This document shows, piece after piece, positions 1 through 11,949 of a DNA stretch of 64,000 bases (the stretch's first letter is position 1; each line of letters opens with the position of its first letter). This DNA is from Paracamarosporium sp. OC-R06-R3. Lineage: Eukaryota; Ascomycota; Dothideomycetes; Pleosporales; Didymosphaeriaceae. Position numbers and translations under genes: made by a program. The stretch spans positions 1 through 64,000 of the forward strand of contig JACVRA010000354.1 in the NCBI GenBank assembly GCA_019828545.1. The letters run 5' to 3'. The notes beneath the pieces are model-generated. The model did not search any database, was not told the DNA's origin, and was given only the letters and a program-made list of their open reading frames with translations.

Positions 1-1649
1 CGACGTGCATTGACTGCCAAGACACGGTAGTTCAAGTCGCACAGACCGTACTACCAGGATTTCGATGACACAGTTCACTCTTACCGCAAAAGTTAGATAA
101 CACAGGTCACAACAAAGGAATTTCAAACATTGTCGATGAAGAAAACAGTGAGGCGCTTGAGCGCGTACCGTACAGAACATCAGGATAACATCGTAGACTA
201 AGATTTCAAGATACAGTCGTGACCTTTGTCTACGGCCGTAACGAACGTATAGATCATCGAGCTATTAGCTTTCTCACAATGCACTACGATATGACCTCGC
301 TTCTGTCCGCGTTGTCTTAGCTCTCGCTCATTCTATGACAAGGCAGACCACTGGGGGCCTGAGCGCTCTGCTTGCAGCCACGAGGCCTGCATCGTTTTTG
401 TCAGTATCTGACCACTTCTAGAAGATCTTCAAGTCTGTTCATGCGACTTCGAATTTCTGCAATTCGTCGATCTCAAGCAAGACATGTTTCGAAAATTGAC
501 TGTCGATCACTTCTGAGGTTGCGATCCTGTGTCTTACAGACTGCCGCATGGCTGGCTCTGCACCCTGCATGAAATATTCGACTTCTCTAAAGCATGACTC
601 CTCGCTATCCTCATCAAACTATATATTTGCAACAACTCTAAAGGAGACTGTTGACGAACAGAACACTATAAAGTCGCAGATTAGGAACGATACAGCACTG
701 AGTGCGTAGCTCTAACTCTGGAGCCTGGAGCCGACCCACCGGGTCCAATACCAGGCCCAGAACTCATTCGATCACTTCTGAGCCACGGTGTCCACGTCAC
801 CAGCAATATAAGTTGTGAATGCCCTTCGTTCTAAATGGCAGCTTCAGTGACATCCCGGATGATGATCGTTTGCAAGGCAGAATTAAGAGGACATATTAAA
901 CGCTTTCTGGTCCATGTACCAACTTCCGACCAGTTTTAGTTAATATTGTCAATGATCTGCGTTGGCAATGGAATTTGTGGTACTGATATCGTCGTCTTGC
1001 ATAACATCGTCAGTGCATCTCAGGGTCCGTGGTAACGCAAACAGTGCCAACTGCTCTTGATATTGGTTAAGGTAACGTTGTAAAGCCTTTATGGCTAGTG
1101 TTGTGTTGCACAGAGGGCAGGTAGCGTGTATGTTTATGCTGACGCCTCTCCGATGAGTTCGCTGCAGAGTAGCAGGCATAGATGGTGAGGTGAACGGACG
1201 ATGCCACTTCGAAATATGGGCAACAAGATCACTCTCAACTGTGAAGATTGCATTGTATTCTTCTACACATTGCTAGGAAGAGTGACGGGCCTCAAGCTCA
1301 TGCTTTAACTCTGCATGTCACGAGTCATACAAATGATCTGCCGTTGGACATTGCGAAGAGGTTCAAGACTACTGATGAAGCTCTTGATAAACATGTTGTC
1401 TAACTCCTTAGCTTGAAAGTCGTATGTGTTAGAAGCTGTCTACCTACTTTCAAGCTAGATCGTTGAAACGTATTCACATTTGGTACACAAGACTACTTGA
1501 AGAAGCGGGGTTGTTCGCGTTTTATCAACAGCTAATATCGGGTCCAATGTAGCTCAGCAACAATGTTGATAGAGTTCGCCATAGCCTAATCTCCATCCTT
1601 ACTTGCATTCTGACAATGATTGAGCAATACTTTCTAGGGCAGGAACTTG
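1..1649. other. Intergenic, no supported gene
   Basis: I see only short open frames without domain signatures, convincing start context or splice logic. No tRNA-like cloverleaf, simple repeat or transposon end was recognised. Confidence 0.5.
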
Positions 1650-2200
1650 TTAAGTCCCCGTCTCCAACTCTCTCAGCTTCTCATCTGCATTGTGGACTTC
1701 CTTCCAATCATAATAGCCAAACTGCTGTTCCTCATCCCCAAACTCATTCATCTCGTGCCAAAATTGGACCCGGCTACCGAAGTACCTCTTGGCAATATCG
1801 TATACATCCTCAATATATGGCTGTGCTTGGCTCGTTAACCCGCCACCAACCTTGGAGCTAAAGCGGAGGAAATAGTCGCAGTGGTCGGGACTCTTCGGAA
1901 TACATGGGCACTCCCCGATCATGAACCGGATGTAAACGTTGTCCGACTTCACCGACCGCTCAGGCTCGTCGGTACTTGTTATCAGGATCTTCCCGTCGTC
2001 TCTCCGTCCTTTTTTGTCGTAGACATCCCCATATTTCTTTATTATCTCATCTACGAATCGGCCGTAGACTTCCTTGTTTGATGCATTTGCTTCAAGTCGT
2101 GGGTAGATGTCAAAGCCGCAATCGAAGCCCATTGCCTTGTACTTCTGATGCTATAGCGCTTTGGGCAAGAACTAACCTTAGCAATCTGGATATACGACAT
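1650..2200 (-). CDS. Small conserved-looking fungal protein, unknown function
   Basis: The solid open frame runs from 2132 down to 1650 (160 residues, starting MGFDCGFDIYPRLE). It has coding character: few rare residues, evenly mixed charged and aromatic residues, a FLRFSSKVGGG segment and a C-terminal acidic/aromatic part (FGSRVQFWHEMNEFGDEE). It resembles small fungal proteins of unknown function that carry a GFDxGFDxYPRL-type start, but I cannot name a family. A short upstream exon is possible: ATG at 2200, donor GTTAGT at 2176, acceptor before 2144, giving MSYIQIAK joined to KYKAMGFD. That intron would be only 32 nt, so the start is uncertain between 2200 and 2132. No signal peptide or membrane segment is visible. 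It is isolated from other genes. Confidence 0.6.
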
Positions 2201-3330
2201 GAGAAGGGAAAGCCTCGTAGTGTATCATGCACATTGATAGATAATTGCAGGGATGGAATGGGGAAGACTTACTGGTAAGAACAAGCCTACAAAGAGTCGC
2301 CTTAGACTCAGATATGTATTTACTGTTTGGATGAATGCGCTCTTGGAGGCAGATGAGTAGAGTTACAGCCTGCTATACTACAGACACTCAAAACTCTTTA
2401 TAAGTTCGTAAGTTCTGCCTGTCTAACATTCATCTTACCTTAAAGAGCTCTAGTGTATACCTGAGGAGGTAAGGATATTTGAAGAGGCGGAATGATTAGC
2501 AAGGGTATGACGAGAATGCTCCAGCTGATACAATCAAGGGATAATACGCGAGAAGTATGCCCAGATGCCTGCAAGGGGTCAAGAAGCGAGACGCAAGGAC
2601 GAGGGAAGCGTGGGTCAACATTGTCATTCTTGGCTCAGGAGAGTTGCCGAACGACAGCACTCCACCTTCACCAGGCGTGAATACTGGCAGCGTGATAGCG
2701 AGACGTACAAAAGCAACGAAAACGCTGTTTTGGGCCACTCCGGAAGACTGACGAGGCAAGTTCATGGATGGCATCGCTGGGTATACATTCCTAAACGTGT
2801 AAGTAGTTGGTTACTGAACATTCCATTGTAGAGCGCAAGGTCGAGAAGATAAGGGCACTCTGCTGTTCCAGTTACGCTCGAGGAAGAGTTTATCCAAGGG
2901 CATTTCTGTGTCGTTTTTCACAACGTTCACCAAGGGAGTGAGCCAGGGTCCTTCTTCCAGCGGTCGAAACGTTTCTTAGCGAGTACGCGGATGAATCCAA
3001 TGCGAAAAGTGTCCGCTTTACCAAACAAGTTAAAAAAGCTGTTCAAGCTTCTTTGCGACCAAAACGCAGTACGCAATCTACTCAACGCCTACACGCAGGC
3101 ATGGCACAGTGCAAACGCGCTAGAGAAAAATAGTCTCTCTCCCCCTGAACGATGAATAAGCGAGGCGCAACACACGGCATGTCTACTACCAAATCACACC
3201 GCATGAAAGTCATACAATTGGTGGCTGCGATATCCAACTCTTGCAGGCATGATTTTAGGACGAATCGCACATTGCTCGATACAGGAGGTGCGCCCTAGGC
3301 TACCGGGTCAAGGCTGCAGATTTCGCGCAT
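2201..3330. other. Intergenic with weak open frames
   Basis: Overlapping open frames of 60-92 codons occur at 2490-2830 on both strands, but none shows a recognisable domain. I leave them unannotated. Confidence 0.4.
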
Positions 3331-4250
3331 ACATATTGCGAGGGACTTCGCGCGAAACGTCGTATTGCGCTGCAAGCTCTTACACCAAGGATTTTACTGC
3401 GATTGCAATTTTGCTCGGCCGAGTATGCGATCGGGCGGGCAGGCACTCGAGAAAATACTCAGGTGGAGACTCAGGCGAGGGTGTGCGTTTAAGTGAAGGC
3501 TTCGGGCGAAGTTGTATATTCGGGCGAAGGACATTCGGGCGAAGTCTTCGGGCGAAGCGTTCACGCGAAGGCTTCGCCCGAACATATATCCAGGTGAGGG
3601 ACGTTCGGGCGAGCATATATTCGGGCGAGCATATATTCGGGCGAAGGATATTCGCGCGAGGGTATATATGTTCGTGCGAGGGTATGTATTCGGGCGAACA
3701 TATACCTGGGTGAGGGACCTTCGCGCGAAGCCTTCGGGCGAGCATTCGGGCAAGCACTCGGGTGAAGGTATCCAGGTGGACGCTCAGGCGGACCAGATCT
3801 CAGGATGAAGACTCAGACGGACACTTGAGCGGGCCGTATATGGGGTGAAAGCTTCGGGCGAACGTTCGCTGGGTGGTCGTTCGGGCGGGCGTTCGGGCGA
3901 GCATATGTTCGGGCGAGGACTTGGATAGACATTCTGGGGAGCCATATAAGGGGTGTAGATTTGGACGGATATATATTTGCGAGCCTACGGGTGAACGCCC
4001 GTATAAGAAACACTCGGGCGGGCTTTATATATAAGGGGGAACATTCGGGCGAGCACCCGTCGGGCGAAGGCTTCGCGCGAACACTCGTATCACGAACCTT
4101 CGCGCGAATCTTCGCCCGAACATATACTCGGGTGAGGGACCTTCGGGCGACCACTCTTCGGGCGAACACATACTGAGGTGAGGGCCCTTCGCCCGAACAC
4201 CTATTCAGGTAGGTGACCTTCGCCCGAACATGCTGGGCTTCGGGCGAAGC
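3331..4250. repeat. Dense palindromic TTCGGGCGAA repeat cluster
   Basis: By eye I count roughly 16 copies of TTCGGGCGA, 4 of its complement form TTCGCCCGA and 5 of the perfect palindrome core TTCGCGCGA. Copies are spaced 12-40 bp apart from about 3500 to 4250, with an isolated outlier near 3335. Several sit in a larger degenerate unit: an ATATA tract, then GGTGAGGGACC, then the palindrome (near 3592, 3709, 4131, 4173 and, degenerate, 4208). The cluster is CpG-rich and all six frames are repetitive Arg/Ala/Gly/Phe text, so it is not a gene. Function is unknown; it could be a degenerate minisatellite, a recombination-prone hairpin array or a binding-site array. Confidence 0.85.
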
Positions 4251-5419
4251 CCATAATACAAGCCCTCAAGGTACAAGACAAGCGATACTCCATGTCGACC
4301 ACGCCTGTACTGCGTATGCAGCCCCAAGGACCTTGATATATACACAGCCGGGCCAAAATGGGTGCATAGGCGCGTGGCGGGCGTGTTCGAGTGAAGGGTG
4401 CCCGTGGTGCAGCTCGCAAGGCTTATCTGATGGTTACGGCAAGAGCGATACTGAGTCTTGGTAGGTGGAGTATATGATGTCGAATAGGTGCTCAATCCGC
4501 ACGTTTTAGATGGGGACTGGCTGATCTGAAATCTTCAAAGCATGCTTGCAGACGTAAGGTTTTCTCGCCGTTGAAGCATTCGATTGACTGTCTCTTTAGC
4601 GTCCAGAGTGCCGCGGTGGCACGAAATGTCCTGGTTGATGGATAGTTGTAGTTATTCGGATATTCTCTCCGTTGGTAACTTGGGGAACATGCAGCCAACT
4701 CGTGCTTCAAAAGGGGAAAACCGAAGACCAAGCATAAAATACAGTCACCTACTATGCGCCTTGTCATTCAGAACCCAAGGCCTCTGTGCTTTGGAAACCT
4801 TACTTGTCAAACTCCGGTCAAAGAAGTCGTTTCAGACATACACACACCCGAGGATGGGCTACCAGGAACTCGCGGTGTATAAACAGATTTGGTTACAGGA
4901 CTTGCTGCTGTAAACAGGCTGGTGGACGAACTCCGCGACGATGCTGCGGCAATTTCGCAGATGCAGTCCGCGGGTGTCTCGGCTGAGTCTTTGACTGTCA
5001 ATTCAAAACGCTTGACGATGCCTTGTTTCAGAAGGCAGTGTTCAGGAGTGTAGTGGTGTAGGTCAAAGAGACATTTGTCCTTGTGGTCTGACTAGGGCCC
5101 AGTAGTCATGGAACATATCATTCAAACGTCCACCGATCACTATCCAATGGCGAGTGCGTATGGGGTTCCTCACCGCCTGAAGCAAACGGATGTGTCTGCC
5201 ATATCATGCAACAACAAATACGTGAATTTGCTGTCGACACTCGCAAAATCAGTTCTCTGAATTGAATGCAGGCTCGGATGTGAAATAAGCGGACAGGGTG
5301 CACCCACACTGTGAGTACTCACAGAACACTGCCCTTATTCACCACACTGCGTTGATAAACTATTGAAAGAAGTTCTTGCTGCCTTGCATATCTTTTCGCA
5401 CTTTCAGAATCTCTATACA
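4251..5419. other. Intergenic with one coding-like remnant
   Basis: Mostly featureless. A 55-codon open stretch on the plus strand at 4886-5053 reads like helical protein (DLVTGLAAVNRLVDELRDD, then a SQMQSAGVSAESL segment). It has a stop directly upstream and no start codon, so it may be a fragment of a decayed gene. It recalls helical N-terminal regions of fungal STAND-type proteins only loosely. Confidence 0.3.
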
Positions 5420-6955
5420 ATGGAGACATTGCGACCCAACGTCGCAGCTGCGATATCAACTACTTATTCTGTTGCTCTGATCGCCTTCGTTCTCAGAATC
5501 TATGTCAGAAGGCGGAGCGGTGTCGCCTTTATTCTGGGCGATTGGATCTCAGCAGTTGCCTTCGTAAGTTTCAAAGCACCTCAGGCGCAGATGGCAAGAT
5601 GCTTAAGTAGACAGCTCTTCGTTACCGCGTTCAACATTTTATACCTGATCAGTACGGAATTGAGTCGTGTATAAACCACCCTCTGCTAACGCCAACAGAA
5701 CTGAACTACGGCCTTGGTCTCCATCTCCAAGACATGGCCCAGCACAATCATCATGGCGGCCTTGACCACATGACTCACGACTACTTCCTCTTGTTGTATC
5801 CTGATATGTGGCTCTACACTGCTGCTACGGGCCTTTCGAAGATGACGGCGCTAGCACTATACTGGCATCTCTTTGGAAGATCCACGACTCGCCATTCGAT
5901 CCTTCTACTAACCGGCTGTGTCATATGGTGGATATTTGCTCGGGTATGGTTTTCTAATATTTCCATTCTCTGAGCTGATTTGATTGACCACTATCAGTTT
6001 GTCGTAATCGTAGTCATATGCGAACCCGTCTCGCAGTTTTGGAACCGCAAAGGCGCTGGCCAGTGTCGAGTCAACATGGCTCAATTCTTTTATGCATCAA
6101 CAGGTAAAGCAAACTTAATTGCGACACTGGTCAATAATATGCTGACTGCTTCGAAGTGAGCGAGCGAAGAACTGGCAAAAAGTCGTACTGTTCGTGGCTG
6201 CATTGCTGATCAGCACAACTTCTAGGCGGTCCATCTCGCCCTCGAAATATGCATCGTTGCATTACCCTGGTACGAGCTTCGGAAGCTAAAGCGCACTAGA
6301 GCGGAGAAGATTGCCATTGCAGCGATGTTTAGTTCTGGCATCGTGTAAAGTTTATGAACCAACTTTCCACAGATAGAACCTGCTGATGATGATAATAGGG
6401 TATGTGTGGCATCCTTAGTACAGTTGATCCTCGCGACAAAGCTGGACACCACCTCGAACGAGCTTTGGTGGATCAACACCCCTCAAGCAATCGCTTCTAT
6501 CGTCGAAATCAATCTAGCCCACTTTTCCAGTGAGTGGAACCGCAAATGAACAGGTCTAGGCGGCTGACAGCGCGTGAGCGTCACTACCAAATCTTCGCCC
6601 TGTTCTCGCATGGCTCTTGAGGGGCGGGATTCGCCAGATAGCAATGGTCAATGCTGAAGACTCTCATCGGCTTCGGCGGCTAGAAAACTCTAGCCCTGTC
6701 GCACTCTGTGCATCGATGCCTAGGAGGCCTCGCCAATACGACCATTCAGGTTCGGTGTCTGAAGACGCGCATGTTGTGTCAATGGGTAAAGTAAGAGAAT
6801 GGAAGCCTGCGTTTGGTCGGCCAGTTTCTCGGGCGGTGCTAAGCTCGCTGAGACAGTCTGAAATGGAAACTGTGGACGATCTCCCAAGTCGCCGGATCCT
6901 TACGGATGATGGATCAGCAACACTGGGGCTGCTGCCATGTCGTGATCATGTGTAG
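5420..6955 (+). CDS. Rhodopsin-domain (SAT4/Pth11-like) integral membrane protein
   Basis: Seven exons join in frame into about 394 residues: 5420-5563, 5615-5651, 5699-5943, 5998-6129, 6226-6344, 6399-6529, 6579-6955. Hallmarks of the fungal rhodopsin-domain family are in order: ILGDWISAVAF, NYGLGLHLQDM, CEPVSQFWN with GQCRVNMAQFFYAST, the transmembrane run EICIVALPWYELRKLKRT, and SLPNLRPVLAWL before a polar cytoplasmic tail. About seven hydrophobic spans are visible. Family members are plasma-membrane proteins, some (Pth11-like) implicated in surface sensing; the ligand here is unknown. The donors at 6130 (GTCAAT) and the acceptor before 6579 are weak, so exon 4/5 and 6/7 borders are less sure. 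Alternative: a mildly decayed copy, since two junctions need poor splice sites. Confidence 0.75.
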
Positions 6956-8390
6956 GGAAGGTGATAGATAAGACTGTGGGTTTACAGAAAAGGCCTTGCA
7001 CGTCACGATGTAATGATAACGAAGTGCTACTACAACGTCTCGTGTCCATAGCGACATAGCAAACCTGTGGCGCCGCCTGATAGACATATGACAAGTGGGC
7101 CAGCTGCGTGGCTAGCGTTCTGTACACCATGCGCCATTGTGGTGATGCATCCATCAAACAGTCTCCCTTCCACGACCGCTATGGAGGAGACGGTCGTATA
7201 TTCCGGCGTGGTGCTCGCTTTGTCTGGTGCCGCACGTGGTAGCAACGTCGGATGGAGACTAAGCTTCGGAAAAGGGGGAGGGGCGGCAAGCACATGCATT
7301 TTTCTCACAACCTTTGCAGAGCTTTTCGAGGTGTTGCATTTGTTAGCACCGTTTCATGGCCCCATCACGCCGCCGTGATAACGAATGACGCAGTGCCCAG
7401 CACTATAGCAGCTAGGCAGAGGAAACATCCCGGGATCGATCGGCCCGCTTTTAGTCTCTGAACACCTCGCCCTGGGTGGCCATTGTCGTTGAGCATTCTC
7501 ACACCACGCATCGGGGTGCCGCAATCCGCGCAAACCCCGGCCTTCGCTGCATTTGTAACGACTCGCACAATGTGCGCCGCAAACAATGCGACCGCCGGTA
7601 TGGCATCCAGCGCTCTTCCACTCAACGTCACCGGCTGCGTGCCGAAGGCTGGTAGCGAGACGCGCTATTGCGCCAACAAAACAGACCAATTTCAGAGCCT
7701 CATAATTGTTCCCACTCCGACCCACCGGACCCTCTATCGGAGAACGAAAACGAAAATTCTTGAACGCAAGCGGACAGGGCATCTAGCAGAAAACGGTTAC
7801 GCCGAGGTTCGTCCCGCAGCTAGTGCAGGGCACATCTCCCGACCTCCGACCTCTGACCGCTATCTCGACTCGGTCAACATCGGCTGTCACTATTCGGAGA
7901 GCCGCAGAGATACGAGAATCAAGCGAAACTCCACTGTGTCAGATCACAGTTTTCAGCAGTGGGACAGTGTATATGAGCGTGGGCGACAGTATAAGTTTTC
8001 CCAGCGTTGATTGAAGTTCCGCTCAAAAGCCCGCCAAAATCAACGTCCAAATGTTAGCCTCCTCACTCCACTGTTTCGCTGCACGCCGGATGCAGGGCTC
8101 GAGCTCGACCGAGTGATTTACCATCGTGAGGAAATTGCTAGTCCGGTCACGAAGCCTGTATTGATGGCAAGTTCCACTGTTCATCGGCCGAATCACGGTA
8201 CCGCCACATGTCGACCCATGCTCGCAGGTCCCATGGGACATTGAAAGTTGCTCTTCACCAACAAATCCCCAAGTATTTCTTCTCCATTCCCCATGCTTTC
8301 TCTTCCCCAGTAGGTGTTCACCACACATCTTTATCACCTTAAGTCTTTACATAATCACACATCACTCAATCCCTCGAGGACGTATTCATC
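6956..8390. other. Intergenic, upstream region of the hexose transporter
   Basis: Several open frames of 60-175 codons overlap on both strands here (7030-8010), but none shows a domain or typical protein composition. It contains the promoter of the transporter starting at 8391; the last 150 bases before the start are pyrimidine-rich and A/T-containing, as in many fungal promoters. Confidence 0.4.
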
Positions 8391-10178
8391 ATGCGTTTCT
8401 TCCAGAGGAAGCCCACCGAGGAGGTGGCCGAGAAGGACACCTCGAACATGACGACTCCTGCGGAGACTCCTCCCAGGAGACACTCCAGTCCCGAAGTAGA
8501 TGAGCCCCATGGAAGGGTTCCCGCTGTGGCAGTGATCCTGGGTGCTGTTGCCAGTATTGGTGGCTTCATGTTCGGTTATGAATCTGGTCAAATCTCTGGT
8601 TTCCTGGCCATGGACGACTTCACTGCGAGGTTTGGCGACAATGGAGAGTTTTCAGCTGTGCGACAGGGAACAATCGTCGGTCTTCTTGCGTATGTCGCTG
8701 CAATTAAATGCCTTGTATTTGTCATTAACATAGATCCAGTGTTGGTACTCTTTTCGGATGCTTGGGCTCGGCTCCCCTTGCCGATACCTTTGGTCGCAGA
8801 CTCACCATCTCTGGCTCTGCTTTTTGGTATATCGTCGGTGTGATCATCGAGATCACGAGCAAGGATGTATGGGTGCAATTCGCCATGGGCCGTTTCACTG
8901 CTGGTCTTGGTATCGGAGCTCTGTCCACTGTTGTTCCCATGTACCAGTCCGAGTCGATTCCCAAGCGTATCCGTGGTGCCACAGTTTCTTCGTACCAGTT
9001 GCTCATCACGTTGGGTATCTGGACGGCATACATGGTCAACTACGGAACGTCCAAGGACTACACCAACAGCGCTCAATGGCGAATTCCTAATGGTCTGTCA
9101 GCGCTCTGGGCTATCCTCTTGGGCTCCACCATCCTGCTTCTCCCGGAATCGCCGCGCTACGCATACCGCAAGGGCCGTATCGAAGAAGCCCGCCGCAACA
9201 TGGCCCGTCTCAACGGTGTATCAGAGAACTCTGCTTTCATCGATGCTGAGATCAAGGAAATCCAAGACAAGCTTGAGGCGGAGTCAGCTGGCGGTGATCA
9301 CCCTTGGCACGAGATCTTCACCGGCCCGCGTATGTTGTACCGTACGATTCTTGGTATGGTCCTGCAGGCTGGACAGCAGTTGACCGGTGCCAACTACTTC
9401 TTCTACTACGGAACAACCATCTTCTCTGCGACTGGTCTCGACAATAGCTGTATGTATACCAACTCTCCAACGCTTGCACAAGATGTACTAATGCTGCCTA
9501 GATGTCACTTCCATCATTCTTGGTACCGTCAACGTCGCCGCGACTATCATCGGCTTGTGGATCGTCGAGAATGTTGGCAGGAGGAAGGCAATGATTGCTG
9601 GCGCCCTCTGGATGTTCGTCTGCCTGTTCATCTACTCCTTCGTCGGACACTACCAATTGGACCACGCCAACCCGAAGAGCACCCCTCAGGCAGGAAACAT
9701 CATGATTGTTTTCACGTGCTTGTTCATCGCAGCGTTCGCTACCACCTGGGGTCCCCTTGTCTGGGCCATCGTCGGTGAACTTTACCCCGCCCGTTACCGC
9801 GCTACCTGCATGGCACTCGCTACGGCCTCGAACTGGCTGTTCAACTTCCTGATCTCATTCTTCAGTACCATGATCACCAACAACATCGACTATTTCTATG
9901 GTCTGGTATTCGGAGCCTGCTGCGCGGCCCTCGCCATCATTACCTACTTCTTCATGATCGAGACTAAGGGCCGCTCACTGGAGGAGATTGACACCATGTA
10001 CGTGCTTCACGTAAACCCGATAACGAGCGCGAAATGGACTCCCGAGTCACTGCAGCATGATGGTCTTGTTGATACCGATCGCTTGCATATGGGTCCCGGT
10101 GGAAGGAGCTGGAGCAAGGCGGAGCAGGGTGCTCCTACGGCACCACAGAATGAAAGGACCGAGGGTGTTATTGTCTAA
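8391..10178 (+). CDS. MFS sugar (hexose) transporter
   Basis: Three exons (8391-8689, 8740-9449, 9502-10178) give 561 residues; both introns (50 and 52 nt) have GTATGT donors. Sugar-porter signatures are present: GGFMFGYESGQISGF in helix 1, PLADTFGRR in loop 2-3, PMYQSESIPKRIRGA, LPESPRYAYRKGR after helix 6, QQLTGANYFFYYG, NVGRRK in loop 8-9, GELYPARYRA and the final FMIETKGRSLEEID. Twelve transmembrane helices are expected and the hydrophobic runs agree. It should carry hexose across the plasma membrane by proton symport or facilitated diffusion; it looks like the fungal high-affinity glucose transporter group (Rgt2/Ght-like), but substrate cannot be read from sequence. The N-terminal 40 residues are polar and cytoplasmic. 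Confidence 0.93.
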
Positions 10179-11005
10179 GGTCACGATGGAGGCATAATGC
10201 GGATGAAGCCTACGATGTTTTTGTTCAGTTGATCATGTAGGATAATAGCGAAGGGATAGAGAATAAATGCGGAAATGTGAAACAACGACCGTGCTTCAGG
10301 AGCACAGCGCTTGCAGTGGCGTAACTAACAGCATGAACAGCGCATTTATCAGTACTGTATCCCAAGGCCTCCGCCTCAAAGGAAATGTCACCGCCTGTCA
10401 GCCCTACCAATCTCTTCCAGCTTGGCTCTTGCGACTTGGTGTTTCGAAACTTACAACGCATCGACTCTCTTGCGCCCTTGTTCCTTCGGGCCTCCGCAAA
10501 CCTCCGACAACCACCGCCAATAGTCGAAAACCAAGCATTGCATACAAGGACCACATCGCTTCTGTAGGATTTTTTCGTACGAGTATTACCCGCAAACGTG
10601 CTCAGACATGTCAAGAGGTACGCTCTCGCTTGAGTATCCCGCGTTTGAGCCCTGCCTTTAATATATCCGCAATGCCGGTCCACCAATGACTTGAGTAGCA
10701 GATGAACCTTTGGGGTAGTTTGTCGAGTTCCGCGTGCGCAAAGGCATTTGCACTGGGCATTGCGAAATGATTTTGTCGAAGTCGGACTAGGCTTTGTCGC
10801 GACCGGTTGTGCGGTCGAAGCGCTTCGTGGTTTTGGTGGTTCTATAAAGCTGGACGAAAGGTTTGTACTACATCGCTAGGTCGGTTACTCGCTCATATAC
10901 TCGCATTATTTACGCGCATCACACGAGCTGGGCTTGCTTTGCTTCGTTGCCTTGTTGTTGACAACATCGTTTCGATCTCTCCCGTTATTTTGATCAACTT
11001 ACATT
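10179..11005. other. Intergenic
   Basis: Space between the transporter and the DJ-1-like gene. A 153-codon minus-strand frame at 10225-10686 has no recognisable domain and overlaps other frames; I treat it as chance. Confidence 0.4.
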
Positions 11006-11842
11006 ATGCGCGCAACACTCTATACCTCGCTGCTGGCAGCCGTCCCCATGATAGCTCTGGCGCAGGACAAGCCTCCGTTTGCAAACACCTCTGAGGTACC
11101 TAGGCATTATGGTATCCTCCTTACGCCTTCGGTCACCCCGATTGACATGTTCGGCCCGCTCGACGTGTTCTCTGGCCTCGCCATGACCTATCTCAACGAC
11201 ACAGGCAAAATGCACTTGTCCATTCTCAGCGTTAACTCCACGCCCTCGACGACCAACCCTCCTCTCCAAGGTCTTGACTTCGGCATGGCTCTTCCGCCCA
11301 CCATCACCTTAGACGAGTATCTCAAGGCAGCCGCGACCAACTTCACCAACGTCGGCGAGAGCTCTACAAACAACTCATGCCACACCAGCAGCCAAATTCC
11401 CGGCCCACTTGACGTCCTTCTTGTCCCTGGTGGTGGCGGTACCCGCAAGGACGTCTCGCACGAAATCGACTTCGTCAAGACCATCTACCCATCCCTCAAA
11501 CACCTCATCTCCGTCTGCACGGGTAGCACGATCCTCGCGCGCGCCGGCGTGCTCGACAACAAGCAAGCTACGACGAACAAGAAGGCATGGACATGGGCAA
11601 CGTCATTCGGCACCAATGTCTCGTACGTGCCGCATGCGCGCTGGGTCCAGGATGGAAATATCTGGACGGGCAGCGGCGTGAGTGCGGCGGTAGACACAGC
11701 GTATGCATTTGTGGCGAGCGTGTACGGTGAGGAGGTCGCGCAGTATGTGGCGGATATCAGCGAGTACACAAGGTGGACTAATGCTAGTTACGATCCGTTT
11801 GCGGACCGTTGGGGCGTCGGAAAGGCGCCGGCTGCGAGGTAA
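11006..11842 (+). CDS. Secreted DJ-1/PfpI-superfamily protein
   Basis: A single exon of 278 residues. Residues 1-19 form a signal peptide (MRATLYTSLLAAVPMIALA). The body is a class I glutamine amidotransferase-like DJ-1/PfpI fold: HYGILLTPSVTPIDMFGPLDVF, then LDVLLVPGGGGTR, then the nucleophile elbow SVCTGSTILARAGVLD with the likely catalytic Cys171, and a C-terminal GSGVSAAVDTAYAFV helix. The order and the FGPLDVF segment recall isonitrile (isocyanide) hydratase-like and AraC-coupled members, but the substrate is not predictable. Unusually for this superfamily it appears secreted; seven or more N-glycosylation sequons (NTS, NDT, NST, NFT, NNS, NVS, NAS) agree with passage through the ER. Just downstream is the transposon copy at 11950. 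Confidence 0.88.
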   Translation: MRATLYTSLLAAVPMIALAQDKPPFANTSEVPRHYGILLTPSVTPIDMFGPLDVFSGLAMTYLNDTGKMHLSILSVNSTPSTTNPPLQGLDFGMALPPTITLDEYLKAAATNFTNVGESSTNNSCHTSSQIPGPLDVLLVPGGGGTRKDVSHEIDFVKTIYPSLKHLISVCTGSTILARAGVLDNKQATTNKKAWTWATSFGTNVSYVPHARWVQDGNIWTGSGVSAAVDTAYAFVASVYGEEVAQYVADISEYTRWTNASYDPFADRWGVGKAPAAR

Positions 11843-11949
11843 AGAGAACAGTCGATAGGTATAGGCTCTGTGAGCGAGGCTTTTGTTCGTGTATCTACTG
11901 TTTTAGAAAAATTCAAATTGTAAATGTCCAATGATGTTCGAATCTATTA

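Noticed and set aside
3249..4495. Many overlapping open frames (up to 154 codons) across the palindromic cluster
   Set aside because: All frames on both strands are repetitive Arg/Ala/Phe text caused by the TTCGGGCGAA repeats.
7030..8010. Open frames of 85-175 codons upstream of the hexose transporter
   Set aside because: They overlap on both strands, have no motifs and odd composition; more likely promoter and leader sequence.
10225..10686. 153-codon minus-strand frame
   Set aside because: No domain, overlapping frames, and no sign of a conserved protein.
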